A DNA stretch of 64,000 nucleotides from Pseudomonas sp. 5P_3.1_Bac2 (GCF_025465995.1 NZ_JANLNY010000023.1:124001-188000); one strand, 5' to 3'; counted from the stretch's first letter, positions 34,615-44,712 are shown. Program-made: numbers and translations. Notes: generated by a model from the sequence alone, not told the origin.

Positions 34615-34857
34615 CTAGGACGCCTTGCGCAGCAAGTCGGCGAGCTCATCCTTGAGGCTCACCCGCTGCATCTTGAGACCTAACAGGTGCATGTCATCGA
34701 GATTTTCGCGCCCGTCTTCGGCCTCGAAAATGCGCTTATCCAGCTGCTCATACTCAGCGGCCAGGCGGGCAAAATGGCCGTCATGGCTCAACAGATTGAG
34801 CAGCGCGGTGCGGTATTCAGGAAACTCACGGTGCAGTGGGTGGTGTTCCAGGGGCAT
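34615..34857 (-). CDS. YdcH-family (DUF465) protein
   Basis: This 80-aa paralogue of the 34230 gene has EHHPLHREFPEYRTALL, FARLAAEYEQLDKRIFEAE and LKMQRVSLKDELADLL. It lacks the cysteine tail. An AGAGGA ribosome site precedes ATG 34857. The two genes are separated by 91 bp, so they are a tandem duplicate pair. DUF465 proteins are short helical hairpins of unknown role. Confidence 0.87.
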   Translation of the reverse strand: MPLEHHPLHREFPEYRTALLNLLSHDGHFARLAAEYEQLDKRIFEAEDGRENLDDMHLLGLKMQRVSLKDELADLLRKAS

Positions 34858-34993
34858 GGCAGAGTCCTCTTGGCCTGCGTAGAGCCTAGCCGACTATGCC
34901 GCTGTGTGCCGGAGTCGATGCAGCGAGCTTTGATGGTGGCGCTTGAGCGCATTACACTGCACGCGACTCACCTCAACCATCAGGGAAAGCAGC

Positions 34994-35404
34994 ATGAGCA
35001 TATTGAGTGAATTTAAAGCCTTTGCGGTCAAAGGCAATGTCGTCGACATGGCTGTCGGCATCATCATTGGTGCCGCGTTTGGCAAGATCGTCTCGTCCTT
35101 CGTTGGCGACATTATCATGCCCCCCATTGGCCTATTGATTGGCGGGGTGGATTTCTCCGACCTAGCCATCACCCTCAAAGCCGCTGAAGGGGACATCCCC
35201 GCGGTGGTGTTGAGCTACGGCAAGTTTATCCAGACCATCCTCGACTTCCTGATCGTCGCCTTCGCCATCTTTATGGGCGTGAAAGCGATCAACCGCCTCA
35301 AACGCGAAGAAGTGGTGGCTGAAGAGCCAGCCGGGCCGACCGTTGAGCAAGAGTTGCTGGGTGAAATTCGCGACTTGCTGAAGAATCAGCAAAGCAAAAG
35401 CTGA
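34994..35404 (+). CDS. mscL: Large-conductance mechanosensitive channel
   Basis: This 136-aa pentameric channel protein releases solutes on osmotic downshock. It begins with the amphipathic [22 protein letters not shown]1 is [20 protein letters not shown], followed by [17 protein letters not shown]2 ([18 protein letters not shown]) and a charged C-terminal bundle. ATG 34994 gives the standard N-terminus. Confidence 0.97.
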   Translation: MSILSEFKAFAVKGNVVDMAVGIIIGAAFGKIVSSFVGDIIMPPIGLLIGGVDFSDLAITLKAAEGDIPAVVLSYGKFIQTILDFLIVAFAIFMGVKAINRLKREEVVAEEPAGPTVEQELLGEIRDLLKNQQSKS

Positions 35405-35430
35405 GGCTCACCAGCCAAGCTAGCCCCATA

Positions 35431-35458
35431 AAAAAAGGCACCCTGAGGTGCCTTTTTT
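35431..35458. terminator. Bidirectional terminator of mscL and the TerC-family gene
   Basis: AAAAAAGGCACC / GGTGCCTTTTTT form a 12-bp stem with a CTGA loop between convergent genes. Confidence 0.93.
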
Positions 35459-35465
35459 GTGCGCG

Positions 35466-37019
35466 TTACAACGACAAGGGACTGAGCAGCAGCTTACTCA
35501 CCCGCCGCTCTTTGACCTCCACCACGGTCAGGCGCCAGTCGGCGTACTCGACCTGATCGCCGGTGACCGGCAAGCGGTCGAGCAGGCTGATGGTCAGGCC
35601 CGCCAGGGTCTGGTAGTCGTCCGTCGCCTGGGCTTTAAAGCCTAAGCGCTCGCGCACCACGGCGAGGTTCAGCGCCCCGCTGACCTGATAACCCTCGGCC
35701 ACTTGCTCGATATCCGGCCCGGTAACTTCACTGGCATCGGGCAGCTCGCCGGCAATCGCCTCAAGAATATCGGTGAGGGTCAGCAAGCCTTCAAAGCCAC
35801 CGAACTCGTTGACCACAAAGGCCACGTGGGTTGAGGCCTGGCGCATCTGCTCCAAGGCGCTTAACACCGAAGCACTATCCGGCAGGTTCAGCGGCGCGCG
35901 GACCAGACTTTCAATATCCGGCTGGCTGCCACTGAGCAGCTGCTTGAACAGCTCCTTCTTGTGCACATAGCCCAGCGGCTCGTCCTCGTCATCGCCACGG
36001 CATACCAGCAAGCGCGAGTGGGCAGACTCCAGCAAGGTTTGCTGAATGCTCTCCAGCGAATCGTCGAGATTAAGCCGGTCGACGTCCATGCGGTCGGTCA
36101 TGACCTTGCGGATCGACTGCTCGGCCAGGCTCAGCACACCACTGATCATCACCCGCTCGCGGCGGTCAAACAGTGCGGTTTCGCTGCTGCCACCGGCAAG
36201 CATGTCGGCGATTTCCTCGCCCACTTCATCTTCCTGCACCTTGCCGCCAAGCAAGCGCAGCACTGCATGGGCGGTGCGCTGACGCATGCCCAGCTGACCT
36301 TGCAGCTGACGCTTACGGCGCGAGCGGGCGGTCTGGTTGAACAGCTCGATCAGGATCGAGAAACCAATCGCCGCGTACAGATATCCTTTCGGGATATGGA
36401 AGCCCAAGCCCTCAGCGGTGAGGCTAAAGCCGATCATCATCAAGAAGCCCAAGCACAGCATGATCACCGTCGGCCGGGCGTTGACGAAGGCCGTCAACGG
36501 CTTGCTGGCGAGCATCATCAGGCCCATGGAGAAGACCACGGCAACCATCATCACGCTCAGGTGCTCAACCATGCCCACCGCAGTAATCACCGCGTCGAGG
36601 GAGAACACCGCATCCAGCACGATGATCTGCGCCACCACTGGCCAGAAGCGTGCATAACCACGGTTGCCCGCGGTTTTATGCACATGCCCTTCGAGGCGTT
36701 CGTGCAGCTCCATGGTGGCCTTGAACAACAGGAACACACCGCCCAGCAGCATGATCAAGTCACGCCCCGAGAAGCTCTTACCAAAGAGTTCGACCAACGG
36801 CTCGGTCAGTGTCACCAACCAGGCCATGCTCGCCAGCAGGCCCAGGCGCATGATCATCGCCAAGCTCAGGCCAATCAGGCGCGCACGGTCGCGCTGCGCC
36901 GGAGGCAACTTGTCAGCGAGGATGGCGATAAACACAAGGTTGTCGATGCCCAGCACAATCTCTAGGACGATCAACGTAAACAGGCCTAACCAGGCCGTGG
37001 GATCAGCAAGCCATTCCAT
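35466..37019 (-). CDS. yoaE: TerC-family membrane protein with CBS and CorC domains
   Basis: This is a 517-aa protein very similar in layout to E. coli YoaE (518 aa). The N-terminal TerC domain (about residues 1-235) has [39 protein letters not shown] and [17 protein letters not shown]; the acidic D-N pairs within membrane helices suggest divalent metal transport. A CBS pair (about 300-425) and a CorC/HlyC-type C-terminal domain follow. No yybP-ykoY riboswitch was recognisable in the 238-bp upstream gap. The metal is probably Mn or another divalent ion (inference). Confidence 0.87.
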   Translation of the reverse strand: MEWLADPTAWLGLFTLIVLEIVLGIDNLVFIAILADKLPPAQRDRARLIGLSLAMIMRLGLLASMAWLVTLTEPLVELFGKSFSGRDLIMLLGGVFLLFKATMELHERLEGHVHKTAGNRGYARFWPVVAQIIVLDAVFSLDAVITAVGMVEHLSVMMVAVVFSMGLMMLASKPLTAFVNARPTVIMLCLGFLMMIGFSLTAEGLGFHIPKGYLYAAIGFSILIELFNQTARSRRKRQLQGQLGMRQRTAHAVLRLLGGKVQEDEVGEEIADMLAGGSSETALFDRRERVMISGVLSLAEQSIRKVMTDRMDVDRLNLDDSLESIQQTLLESAHSRLLVCRGDDEDEPLGYVHKKELFKQLLSGSQPDIESLVRAPLNLPDSASVLSALEQMRQASTHVAFVVNEFGGFEGLLTLTDILEAIAGELPDASEVTGPDIEQVAEGYQVSGALNLAVVRERLGFKAQATDDYQTLAGLTISLLDRLPVTGDQVEYADWRLTVVEVKERRVSKLLLSPLSL

Positions 37020-37257
37020 TAGTGCGCCACTCCCGTAGGTAGGTTCGGCCTAAGCGGCTGGAGCGCGGGAATGCAGAAGGCAACAGAGGCGTTACGAGGT
37101 AACGCAGGGGGCTGGTGACAACAATCGGTGTCCATAGGGTCCTAAATACACTTAAGGGGCAGCTATCCTAAAGGGCTATCGCCAACGGGCAAAGAGCCAA
37201 TTCGTTAGCAGATTTAACCTTACTGCCCGCACCTCCCGCTCACAAGCGGTTTGGCAT

Positions 37258-38028
37258 TTACCAATAATTTTCCACCGCCACCTGCCCCGGCCGGCGGCTC
37301 AGGCTCAGTTGCAGGTCACGCTGCTTAAGCAGTGCGCGGGTGTCGTCGATCATCTGCGGGTTGCCGCAAATCATCACCCGCGAGTGCTCGGGGCTGAGCT
37401 TAGCCGCCGCTGCGCGCTCCAACTCACCGTTGGTCAGCAGACTGGTGATCCGACCATTCAGGCAACCCGGTACCTGCTCGCGGGTGACCACCGGCACATA
37501 GCGAAACTGCTCGGCATACTCCAGCAGATGCTCCTGCTGCATAAGCCCGTGGATTTGCTCCTGATAAGCCAGCTCGGCAGCGCTGCGGGCGCTGTACACC
37601 AGAATCACCCGGCTAAAGCGCTGCCACACCTCGAGGCCTTGCAGGATCGACAGGAACGGCGCCAGGCCAGTACCGCTGGCCAGTAACCACAGGTCACGGC
37701 CATCGACAAAACGATCCAGGGTGAGAAAGCCCAGCGCTTGTTTCTCGATCAGCAAGGTGTCGCCCACCGACAGGCGGCTTAGCTCGGAGGTAAATTCACC
37801 GCCGGGCACGACGATGGAGAAAAACTCCAGATGCTCGTCATGGGGCGCGCTGGCCATCGAGTACGCACGCCAGACCACCGAACCATCAGCCTTGGTCACG
37901 CCCAAGCGGCCAAACTGCCCGGCCCGAAAGCGAAAGCCCGCATCGCGGGTGCAGCGCAGGCTAAACAGGCTGGTCGACCAAACCTGAATAGCGGTGAGGG
38001 TTTGCGCGGTGTATTTATCGTCACTCAT
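37258..38028 (-). CDS. fpr: Ferredoxin/flavodoxin-NADP+ reductase
   Basis: This 256-aa FAD enzyme has the FAD-binding RAYSMAS, the NADP-binding GTGLAPFLS and MICGNPQM, and a C-terminal VENYW that covers the flavin, as in the Fpr subclass. Pseudomonas carries FprA and FprB; the neighbourhood (near mscL) points to the PA4615-type copy, which I recall as FprB. ATG 38028 was chosen because homology begins at MSDDKYTAQTLTAI, though the ribosome site is weak. Confidence 0.9.
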   Translation of the reverse strand: MSDDKYTAQTLTAIQVWSTSLFSLRCTRDAGFRFRAGQFGRLGVTKADGSVVWRAYSMASAPHDEHLEFFSIVVPGGEFTSELSRLSVGDTLLIEKQALGFLTLDRFVDGRDLWLLASGTGLAPFLSILQGLEVWQRFSRVILVYSARSAAELAYQEQIHGLMQQEHLLEYAEQFRYVPVVTREQVPGCLNGRITSLLTNGELERAAAAKLSPEHSRVMICGNPQMIDDTRALLKQRDLQLSLSRRPGQVAVENYW

Positions 38029-38241
38029 GCTCTGCTGGGCCTCGCTCACTGCCGTTAGATAGGCTTGAGTGTGGCGCAAAGCCGCGCGCACAAACACCGC
38101 TAAAGTTTAGGGCTAAGCCGCTGCGCCAGGCTAAAGCGCCGCCGGCCAGTCACTGCGACAAGACATTTACCGCGCAGCAGCCGACAATAGCCGCCGCACT
38201 TTCATTTATCGCCGCCGCTTACGGCCGCATTCGAGCCCTGC

Positions 38242-39366
38242 ATGCCTGTTCTAACCACGCCCTTCGCCCAACTGGATCTGCTGCGCCAACCCGATCAGCC
38301 CAATGAGCCGTTACAGGCCTTTGATGCCGCCGACGAATACCTGCTCAAGCAACTGCATGAGCAAGGCCTGCAGCCAGACAGCCGCGTGCTGATCCTCAAC
38401 GACAGCTTTGGCGCCCTCGCCGCGAGCCTCGCCGGCCATGCGCAAGTGACCAGCAGCGGCGATTCCCACCTGGGTTATTTGGCGTTGCAGATCAACCTGC
38501 AACGCCATCACATCAACCTTGAGGCAGTGCGCTTTGTGCCGGCCAGCCAACAGGCATTGGGGCCCTTTGACTATGTGCTGATTCGCGTGCCCAAGACCCT
38601 GGCCCTGCTCGAAGAGCAGCTGATCCGCCTGCACGGCCAGCTCGCGCCGAATGCCCAGGTGCTGGCTGGCGCCATGCTCAAACATCTGCCGCGTGCCGCT
38701 GGGGATTTGCTGGAGCGCTATATCGGCCCGGTACAAGCCTCATTGGCGGTGAAAAAAGCCCGCTTGCTTAGCGCCACGCCGCAAAGCAAAGCCGCGCCCA
38801 CTTCCCCCTACCCGACGCGCTATCGCCTTGAGCAACCCCAGCTTGAGCTGCTCAACCACGCCAATCTGTTCTGCCGTGAGGGCTTGGACATCGGCACCCG
38901 CGCCTTCCTGCCGCATCTGCCCAAGCACCTCAACGCCCTGCGCGTAGCCGATTTGGGCTGTGGCAACGGCGTGCTGGGCATCGCCTATGCACTGCACAGC
39001 CCGGAGGCGCAGCTGAGCTTGGTCGATGAGTCGTATATGGCCGTGCAGTCGGCGCAGGCCAACTGGCAAGCGGCGTTGGGTGAGCGACCGGTGACACTGC
39101 GCGCCGGCGATGGTCTGGCCGAGCAAGCCGCGGATTCGCTGGACTTGGTGCTGTGCAACCCGCCGTTTCATCAACAGCAGACCGTCGGCGACTTCCTCGC
39201 CTGGCGCATGTTCCAGCAGGCCCGGGCGGCGCTGGTGACCGGCGGCGAACTGTGGATAGTCGGCAACCGCCACCTGGGCTATCACGCCAAACTCAAGCGC
39301 CTGTTCCGCGGCGTGGAGCAAGTGGCGGCGACGCCGAAATTTGTCGTGCTCAAAGCGACCAAATAA
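38242..39366 (+). CDS. rlmG: 23S rRNA (guanine-N2) methyltransferase RlmG
   Basis: This is a 374-aa two-domain methyltransferase. The N-terminal half is a degenerate methyltransferase copy. The C-terminal half has the SAM motif VADLGCGNGVLGI and the catalytic LCNPPFH. Length and layout match RlmG (methylates G1835 of 23S rRNA); RsmC is the close alternative, but it is usually shorter. Confidence 0.87.
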   Translation: MPVLTTPFAQLDLLRQPDQPNEPLQAFDAADEYLLKQLHEQGLQPDSRVLILNDSFGALAASLAGHAQVTSSGDSHLGYLALQINLQRHHINLEAVRFVPASQQALGPFDYVLIRVPKTLALLEEQLIRLHGQLAPNAQVLAGAMLKHLPRAAGDLLERYIGPVQASLAVKKARLLSATPQSKAAPTSPYPTRYRLEQPQLELLNHANLFCREGLDIGTRAFLPHLPKHLNALRVADLGCGNGVLGIAYALHSPEAQLSLVDESYMAVQSAQANWQAALGERPVTLRAGDGLAEQAADSLDLVLCNPPFHQQQTVGDFLAWRMFQQARAALVTGGELWIVGNRHLGYHAKLKRLFRGVEQVAATPKFVVLKATK

Positions 39367-39414
39367 GCCCCGTCGCCCTGCTGTGGCCCTGCCCCACAGG
39401 GCTACGACAGCGAC

Positions 39415-40593
39415 TTAACCGACCAGCATGCGCCCGTCGGGGGCTCGGCGTAGTGAGCCGGCTAAGCGACAGGCGATGGCCGCCACTTCACTGTCTTGCC
39501 CTTGCGCGACGATGTACTGGGTGCCCACGCGCAAGGCATAGCCGCCTGGTGTGCGCGGGTCCGCGCAGGTGCCGAGCAAAATGCCCTGGCGCTGCAACGC
39601 ATGCATGGCCTGCGCCGGTGCCACACTCGGGCTCATCGGCACCAGCACCTGGTGGGTGAAAATGCCACCGGCCTCGGGGGCAATCACCGCCACATCCTGC
39701 TCGCGCAGCAACTGGGCGAACAGCTCGGTGGCCGCACACACCCGTCGCGCGTAGGCGCCGCCATCGGCTTCGGCCTGCTGCAAGGTGACCAGAAACGCCG
39801 GCAGCTTGCCGGCATCGTAGTTGGCCAACAGGGCACGGTCGATAAAGCCCGCCAAGCGCTCGCCATCCGCCGGATCACGCCCGGCGATCAGACTATGGGG
39901 GCGCCCCGGCAGGGTTTTGTAAGTGGAGCTGGTGAGGATATCCACCCCCATTTCCAGCGGATTAGGGAAGCAGCCGCCGGCAATCAAACCACTGACGTGG
40001 GAGGCGTCATAAATGGTCTTCGCGCCCACCTCCTGCGCCGCTTCGACCACCGCTTCGAGATCATCCGGGGTGATGATCACCGAGCGCCCGAGCATGATCA
40101 AATTAGGCCGCAGCGCACGCACCTGCTGCGCCGCCGCCTGCGTATCCAAGCGACAGACCTGGCTGTCATAAGGCAGATCGACCACACGCAAGCCGGCCAA
40201 TTCAGGGGTGCCGCCACGGCGCTGACTGAGGTGCCCGCCATGGGCCGCTGCCGGCGCCAAAAGCAAATCACCGGGCCGACTGAAGGCATGGAACACCGCC
40301 AGGTTGGCGATGGTGCAACTGGGCAGGCGCGGCTCGGCCCAAGCGGCCTTAAACAGCCGGCAAATACGCCTACGCACCGCCACTTCCAAACCTGACACCA
40401 GATCGGTATCGGGTTGCTCCTTGGCGAAGCTCGGGCCCATCGCCGGGTAAGCACTAAGCTCAGGCGCATAGGCCGCCTGCGCCTGCGGGCTGGGTAGGTT
40501 GGCGCCAGCGTAAAGGATCACGCGACCATCGCGCAGGGCCTCGCCACGGGCAGCCGCCTGGGTGAGCAATTGCAACTCGTTGGGGGTTTCCAT
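39415..40593 (-). CDS. Divergent SHMT-like PLP enzyme in an amino-acid ABC operon
   Basis: This 392-aa fold-type I PLP protein is related to GlyA. It keeps AHGGHLS, IYDASHVSGLIAGG, the PLP lysine in TSSTYKTLPG (K226) and the carboxylate-binding Arg in LRVGTQYIVAQG. It lacks two SHMT hallmarks seen in the glyA product at 27151. The catalytic Glu in the SENY motif is replaced (YAGANLPSP), and the [11 protein letters not shown] loop is gone. A folate-dependent serine reaction is therefore doubtful; a retro-aldol, racemase or alpha-methyl amino-acid reaction is possible. It ends an operon of binding protein, two permeases and ATPase, 15 bp after the ATPase stop, so it probably acts on the imported amino acid. 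Start ATG 40593 has only a weak ribosome site. Confidence 0.8.
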   Translation of the reverse strand: METPNELQLLTQAAARGEALRDGRVILYAGANLPSPQAQAAYAPELSAYPAMGPSFAKEQPDTDLVSGLEVAVRRRICRLFKAAWAEPRLPSCTIANLAVFHAFSRPGDLLLAPAAAHGGHLSQRRGGTPELAGLRVVDLPYDSQVCRLDTQAAAQQVRALRPNLIMLGRSVIITPDDLEAVVEAAQEVGAKTIYDASHVSGLIAGGCFPNPLEMGVDILTSSTYKTLPGRPHSLIAGRDPADGERLAGFIDRALLANYDAGKLPAFLVTLQQAEADGGAYARRVCAATELFAQLLREQDVAVIAPEAGGIFTHQVLVPMSPSVAPAQAMHALQRQGILLGTCADPRTPGGYALRVGTQYIVAQGQDSEVAAIACRLAGSLRRAPDGRMLVG

Positions 40594-40608
40594 AAACAAA
40601 CTCTAGGC

Positions 40609-41337
40609 TCAGTGGGCGAGGATTTTTGACAAGAACTGCTGGGCCCGCTCACTGCGCGGGCTGGCAAAGAACTCATGTTTATCGGCGTCTTCGACGATCT
40701 CGCCTCGATCCATAAAGATCACCCGATTCGCCACTTTGCGCGCAAAGCCCATCTCGTGGGTCACCACCATCATGGTCATGCCTTCGCGGGCCAGCTCGAC
40801 CATCACATCCAGCACCTCATTCACCATTTCCGGGTCCAGGGCCGAGGTGGGCTCATCAAACAGCATCACCACCGGGTCCATCGCCAAGGCCCGGGCAATC
40901 GCCACCCGTTGCTGCTGGCCGCCGGAAAGCTGGCCGGGAAACTTCTCGGCCTGAGCACTCAGACCAACCCGTTCCAACAGCTGCAGAGCCTTGCTACGGG
41001 CCTGCGCCTGGCTACGCTTGAGCACTTTGATCTGGGCCAGACACAGGTTGTCGATGATCGACAAATGCGCAAACAGCTCGAAGTGCTGGAAGACCATGCC
41101 GACCCGCGAACGCAGGGACGGCAAGTGCGTGTCTTTACTGGTGACGCTGATGCCGTCGACGCTGATCTCGCCGCTGTCGATAGGCTCCAGCGCATTGACG
41201 GTTTTGATCAAGGTGGACTTGCCCGAACCGGACGGCCCGCATACCACCACCACCTCACCTTTGCTCACGGTCGTGGAGCAGTGCGTCAGCACCTGAAAGG
41301 CACCATAGGATTTACTAACATCGCTGATCGTTATCAT
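40609..41337 (-). CDS. Polar amino-acid ABC transporter ATPase (GltL-like)
   Basis: This is a 242-aa ATPase with Walker [10 protein letters not shown], signature [15 protein letters not shown], Walker [15 protein letters not shown] and the amino-acid-transporter hallmark [23 protein letters not shown] 41337 was chosen because homology starts at [12 protein letters not shown]. It overlaps no neighbour and lies 13 bp after permease 2. Confidence 0.94.
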   Translation of the reverse strand: MITISDVSKSYGAFQVLTHCSTTVSKGEVVVVCGPSGSGKSTLIKTVNALEPIDSGEISVDGISVTSKDTHLPSLRSRVGMVFQHFELFAHLSIIDNLCLAQIKVLKRSQAQARSKALQLLERVGLSAQAEKFPGQLSGGQQQRVAIARALAMDPVVMLFDEPTSALDPEMVNEVLDVMVELAREGMTMMVVTHEMGFARKVANRVIFMDRGEIVEDADKHEFFASPRSERAQQFLSKILAH

Positions 41338-41350
41338 CGCTAAAGCACCC

Positions 41351-42043
41351 TTAACGAATAATCGCCACGCGCGCTTGCAAGCGGCGTACGGCGTAAGAAG
41401 CAAGCAGAGAAATCACGAAGTACACCAGCGCGGCGAACACATACATTTCCAGCAGGCGGCCATCTCGCTGGGCGATTTTCGCTGCGGCGCCGAGGAAGTC
41501 CGTGATCGACAGGATGTACACCAGTGAGGTGTCCTGAAACAGCACGATGGTTTGCGTCAGCATCAGCGGCAGCATGTTGCGCAGTGCTTGCGGCAAGACC
41601 ACGTTGAACAGGCTTTGCCGCCGCGTCATACCCAGTGCCAGCGAGGCTTGGCTCTGACCTTGCGGCAGCCCCTGAATCCCGGCGCGGATGATCTCGCAGA
41701 AGTAGCAGGCCTCGAACAAAGTGAAGGTGATCATGGATGACCAGAACGGGTCCATCCGTACCGGCCGTGAGGCACCGGTAAGCCACTGCATGACGTAGGG
41801 CATCAGGAAGTAGAACCAGAAAATCACCAACACCAACGGCAACGAGCGCAGCAGGTTGACGTAGCCACCGGCAAACAGCGACAGCGCGCGGTAACGCGAC
41901 AACCGCATCACCGCCAGCAAAGCCCCGAACAGGATGCCGCCCAAGGTGGCGAGCAAGGTCAACGTCAGGGTGAAACGCATGCCATCGAGAAACAGATAGG
42001 GGAGCGAGTCGACCACAACTCCCAGGTCGAAACTGCCAAACAT
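41351..42043 (-). CDS. Amino-acid ABC transporter permease 2 (GltK-like)
   Basis: This is a 230-aa HisM/GltK-type permease. It has about five hydrophobic helices and the coupling loop [28 protein letters not shown] precedes ATG 42043, 2 bp after the stop of permease 1, so the two are translated together. The two-permease layout is normal for glutamate/aspartate-type transporters. Confidence 0.93.
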   Translation of the reverse strand: MFGSFDLGVVVDSLPYLFLDGMRFTLTLTLLATLGGILFGALLAVMRLSRYRALSLFAGGYVNLLRSLPLVLVIFWFYFLMPYVMQWLTGASRPVRMDPFWSSMITFTLFEACYFCEIIRAGIQGLPQGQSQASLALGMTRRQSLFNVVLPQALRNMLPLMLTQTIVLFQDTSLVYILSITDFLGAAAKIAQRDGRLLEMYVFAALVYFVISLLASYAVRRLQARVAIIR

Positions 42044-42045
42044 AA

Positions 42046-42783
42046 TCAGCTCTCCTTGCGTTGGCCGTAGCCTGGCACCGCCGCCTTACGCTCTACGACG
42101 CGCATGGCAAAGATGATGATCAGGTTCAGCAACAGATACAGGGTGGTTGCGGCCATAAACGCTTCGAAGGTTTGGAAGCTGTTTTCTTGCATGGCACGCG
42201 CACTCCCCGTCAGCTCCATCAAGCCAATCGCCAACGCCACCGACGTGTTTTTGGTGCAGCTGAGAAACTCCGAGGTGATGGCCGGAATCACGATGCGATA
42301 AGCCATCGGCAGCAACACATAGCGATAGGTCTGTACTTGCGTCAGACCCAAGGCCTGGCCGGCCATGCGCTGGCCACGGGACAAACTTTCCAGCCCCGCC
42401 CGCACCACTTCGGCCATCCGCGCGGCATGGTAGAAGCCCAGGCAGATCACGGCCGTGATAAAGGGGCCGTTGGAGATTTGTTTGAGCCAGTTGCCGACCT
42501 CTGTGGGCAGCACCTCAGGCAGCACGAAGTACCACAAGAACATCTGCACCAGCAGCGGGATATTCCGGAACAGCTCGACGAAGCAGCTGCCCAGGCGGCG
42601 TAACCAAGCCAGCGGCGCGGTACGTGACACACCGACCAGCGTGCCCAGGATCAGGGCGATGCTAAAGGCGCCGAGGGCCGTAGCCACGGTCCAGCCGGCG
42701 CCCCAAATCAGGGTCATTAAATACGTGTGAGTGCCATCCAGCGACGGCTCGAAAAAGATCCACCAATTCCAGTTGTAATTCAT
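42046..42783 (-). CDS. Amino-acid ABC transporter permease 1 (GltJ-like)
   Basis: This is a 245-aa permease starting MNYNWNWWIFFEPSLDG, typical of GltJ. It carries the coupling loop EVVRAGLESLSRGQRMAGQALG and several membrane helices. Start 42783 was preferred over the upstream 42837 because the N-terminal match begins there. Confidence 0.93.
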   Translation of the reverse strand: MNYNWNWWIFFEPSLDGTHTYLMTLIWGAGWTVATALGAFSIALILGTLVGVSRTAPLAWLRRLGSCFVELFRNIPLLVQMFLWYFVLPEVLPTEVGNWLKQISNGPFITAVICLGFYHAARMAEVVRAGLESLSRGQRMAGQALGLTQVQTYRYVLLPMAYRIVIPAITSEFLSCTKNTSVALAIGLMELTGSARAMQENSFQTFEAFMAATTLYLLLNLIIIFAMRVVERKAAVPGYGQRKES

Positions 42784-42888
42784 CGTCCCGTCCCCGGCAT
42801 GTTCGGCCCGCCAAGTCGGCCTTGGCGGGTTGCGCAAACATCGATCAAGGGGGCTGCGCCAGGCTGGCGGGATCAGCCCCGGTGATGC

Positions 42889-43788
42889 TTAGCGGTAGGT
42901 GTCAGGATTGGCCGAGTCGGTCGGCGCGGCGATGACTTTCTGCAACTGCGCCGACATCGGCAGGTTCATGTTGATGCCCCGTGGTGGGATCGGCTTCACG
43001 AACCATTTGTCGTAGATGGCGTTGATTTCCCCGCTGGCATACAGACCGGCCAGCACCTCATCAACCAGCTGCTTAAACGCCGCATCGTCACGACGCAGCA
43101 TGATGCCGTAGGGTTCGATCGACATAGGCTCGGCCGACATTACAAAGTCAGCCGGGGACTTCGAAGTAGCGGCAGCGCCCGCAATCGACACGTCGTCAAA
43201 AATCAGCGCCACGGCACGACCGGTTTGCAGGGTCAGCATGCCTTCGGCCAAGTCCTTCACGTTCAGCACGTTCAGGCCCAAGGACTGCGCGGCGTTGGCC
43301 TCGCTGACCACCTTAACGCTGGTGGTGCCGGCCAAGGTCACCACGGTTTTGCCCTTGGCGTCGGCCATGGTTTGGATCGGCGCATCGGCTTTGGACAGGA
43401 TGCGCACACCGGCCACGAAATAAGTGGAGGAAAACGCCACCTGCTTCTGCCGCTCAGCATTGTTAGTTGTGGTGCCGCACTCCATGTCGATGGTGCCGTT
43501 GGCCAGCAGCGGCATACGGGTGGCGCCGGTCACTGGCAGGTGGCTGATTTTCAAATCCGCCTTGCCCAGCTTGGCTTTCACCGCATCGACCACTTTGCCG
43601 CAGAGGTCCATGGCATAGCCAACTGGGCGCTGCTGGTCATCGTAGTAGGAGAACGGTACGGCACCGTCACGGTGACCGATGCTGATCTCACCCAGTTCGG
43701 CGATCTTATCCAGTGTCCCTTCCTGCGCCGAAACGCCCGCAGCCGCCAGCATTAGCATCAACGACGATGTCGCGAAAATCTTCTTCAT
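42889..43788 (-). CDS. Periplasmic amino-acid-binding protein (GltI-like)
   Basis: This is a 299-aa binding protein with a signal peptide (MKKIFATSSLMLMLAAAGVSA). The family-typical GYAMDLCGKVVDAVK, the ligand segment MECGTTTNNAERQKQVAFS and ALIFDDVSIAG are present. It resembles glutamate/aspartate GltI proteins. The partner SHMT-like enzyme suggests another polar or modified amino acid. It is the first gene of the operon, with the regulator gene 240 bp upstream on the same strand. Confidence 0.92.
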   Translation of the reverse strand: MKKIFATSSLMLMLAAAGVSAQEGTLDKIAELGEISIGHRDGAVPFSYYDDQQRPVGYAMDLCGKVVDAVKAKLGKADLKISHLPVTGATRMPLLANGTIDMECGTTTNNAERQKQVAFSSTYFVAGVRILSKADAPIQTMADAKGKTVVTLAGTTSVKVVSEANAAQSLGLNVLNVKDLAEGMLTLQTGRAVALIFDDVSIAGAAATSKSPADFVMSAEPMSIEPYGIMLRRDDAAFKQLVDEVLAGLYASGEINAIYDKWFVKPIPPRGINMNLPMSAQLQKVIAAPTDSANPDTYR

Positions 43789-43832
43789 GTGTTTGCCCCT
43801 TTATTTTTATCGCGATACGGCCACTTGGAAGT

Positions 43833-43849
43833 GGGAACCGACGTGCCAC
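43833..43849 (-). promoter_or_regulatory. Imperfect sigma54-like element before the amino-acid transporter
   Basis: The minus strand reads GTGGCACG-TCGG-TTCCC. The -24 half is perfect but the -12 GC is CC, which normally abolishes function. It lies about 45 bp before the binding-protein start, a plausible promoter distance. It is listed because gltI-type operons in Pseudomonas can be sigma54-dependent. Confidence 0.25.
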
Positions 43850-44028
43850 AACTAGCATCGCCGACCCATGCTGGCGGGACAGAATCTCGGCGTCAACTAA
43901 AAAGAATAATAAATAATGAATTCATTTCTTACGCACAAACTTAGCGCTAAATTTTCTGAAAATGCCCGATATTGGCGCGTTTATTAGCTTATTTTCTTGG
44001 GAGTTCTTGATTCGACTTGAATGAAAAC

Positions 44029-44712
44029 TCAGTCAATTTGAGCGTCTTCTTGCAGCTCATCAATCGAGTGGCGCACGGTCCGCGCGGTGTTCATCACATG
44101 CTTGCGCATGATTTTGCCGAGCTTGTTCGCGTCGCGCTCGAGCAGCGCCTGAAGAATCTTCTCGTGATCATTCACCGCCTCCTTCCAATCGCCTGGCGCT
44201 TGGCGCACGGTGTGGCGGATGTTGCGGATCCGCAGCTCCAAGTTGCGGTACAGAGTCAGCAGGGAGTTGTTATCCGCCGCCTCAAAGATCGCAAAATGAA
44301 TAGCCCGATTCAGTCGCGAATACTCCAGGCTGCGCTTGCCCTGGTACGCCACCAGCATGTCCTCATGCAACTGCTGGATCTGCGCCAGCTGCGCGTCGCT
44401 GATCTTGGCGCAAGCCAACTCACCAGCCAGCGCCTCGATGCTGGCGATGATCGGAAACAGCTCCTGCAGCTCCTCATCGCTGATCGTCACCACCCGCGCA
44501 CCACGCTGCGGCAATAACTCAATCATGCCCTCCGCGGCCAACGCCTTGAGAGCTTCGCGCAGCGGCGTGCGGGAGATATCAAAACGCTCACACAGCGCCT
44601 TCTCCGGAATCTTCTGCCCCGGCGCCAACACGCCACTGACGATCAACTCGCGCAGGTGATCGACCGTCTCGCTATGCAGCGACTTACGCCTAATGGGTTT
44701 TGCTTCTATCAC
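44029..44712 (-). CDS. GntR/FadR-family transcription regulator
   Basis: This is a protein of about 227 aa. The N-terminal winged helix (LCERFDISRTPLREALKALAAEGMIELLPQRG) is followed by an FCD-type all-helical ligand domain with HEDMLVAYQGKRSLEYSRLN and a C-terminal His-rich end. I chose GTG 44712 because homology begins near IEAKPIRRKSLHSETV; the open frame extends up to ATG 44793, whose extra 27 residues look non-homologous and lack a ribosome site. It is encoded upstream of and on the same strand as the amino-acid transporter, so it probably represses that operon and senses its substrate. Confidence 0.85.
   Translation of the reverse strand: MIEAKPIRRKSLHSETVDHLRELIVSGVLAPGQKIPEKALCERFDISRTPLREALKALAAEGMIELLPQRGARVVTISDEELQELFPIIASIEALAGELACAKISDAQLAQIQQLHEDMLVAYQGKRSLEYSRLNRAIHFAIFEAADNNSLLTLYRNLELRIRNIRHTVRQAPGDWKEAVNDHEKILQALLERDANKLGKIMRKHVMNTARTVRHSIDELQEDAQID

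Noticed and set aside
37020..37257. Possible yybP-ykoY manganese riboswitch before the TerC-family gene
   Set aside because: The conserved core of that riboswitch was not found on the minus strand.
43833..43849. Full sigma54 promoter before the amino-acid transporter
   Set aside because: The -24 half is perfect but the essential GC of the -12 element is CC, so it is kept only as a low-confidence feature.
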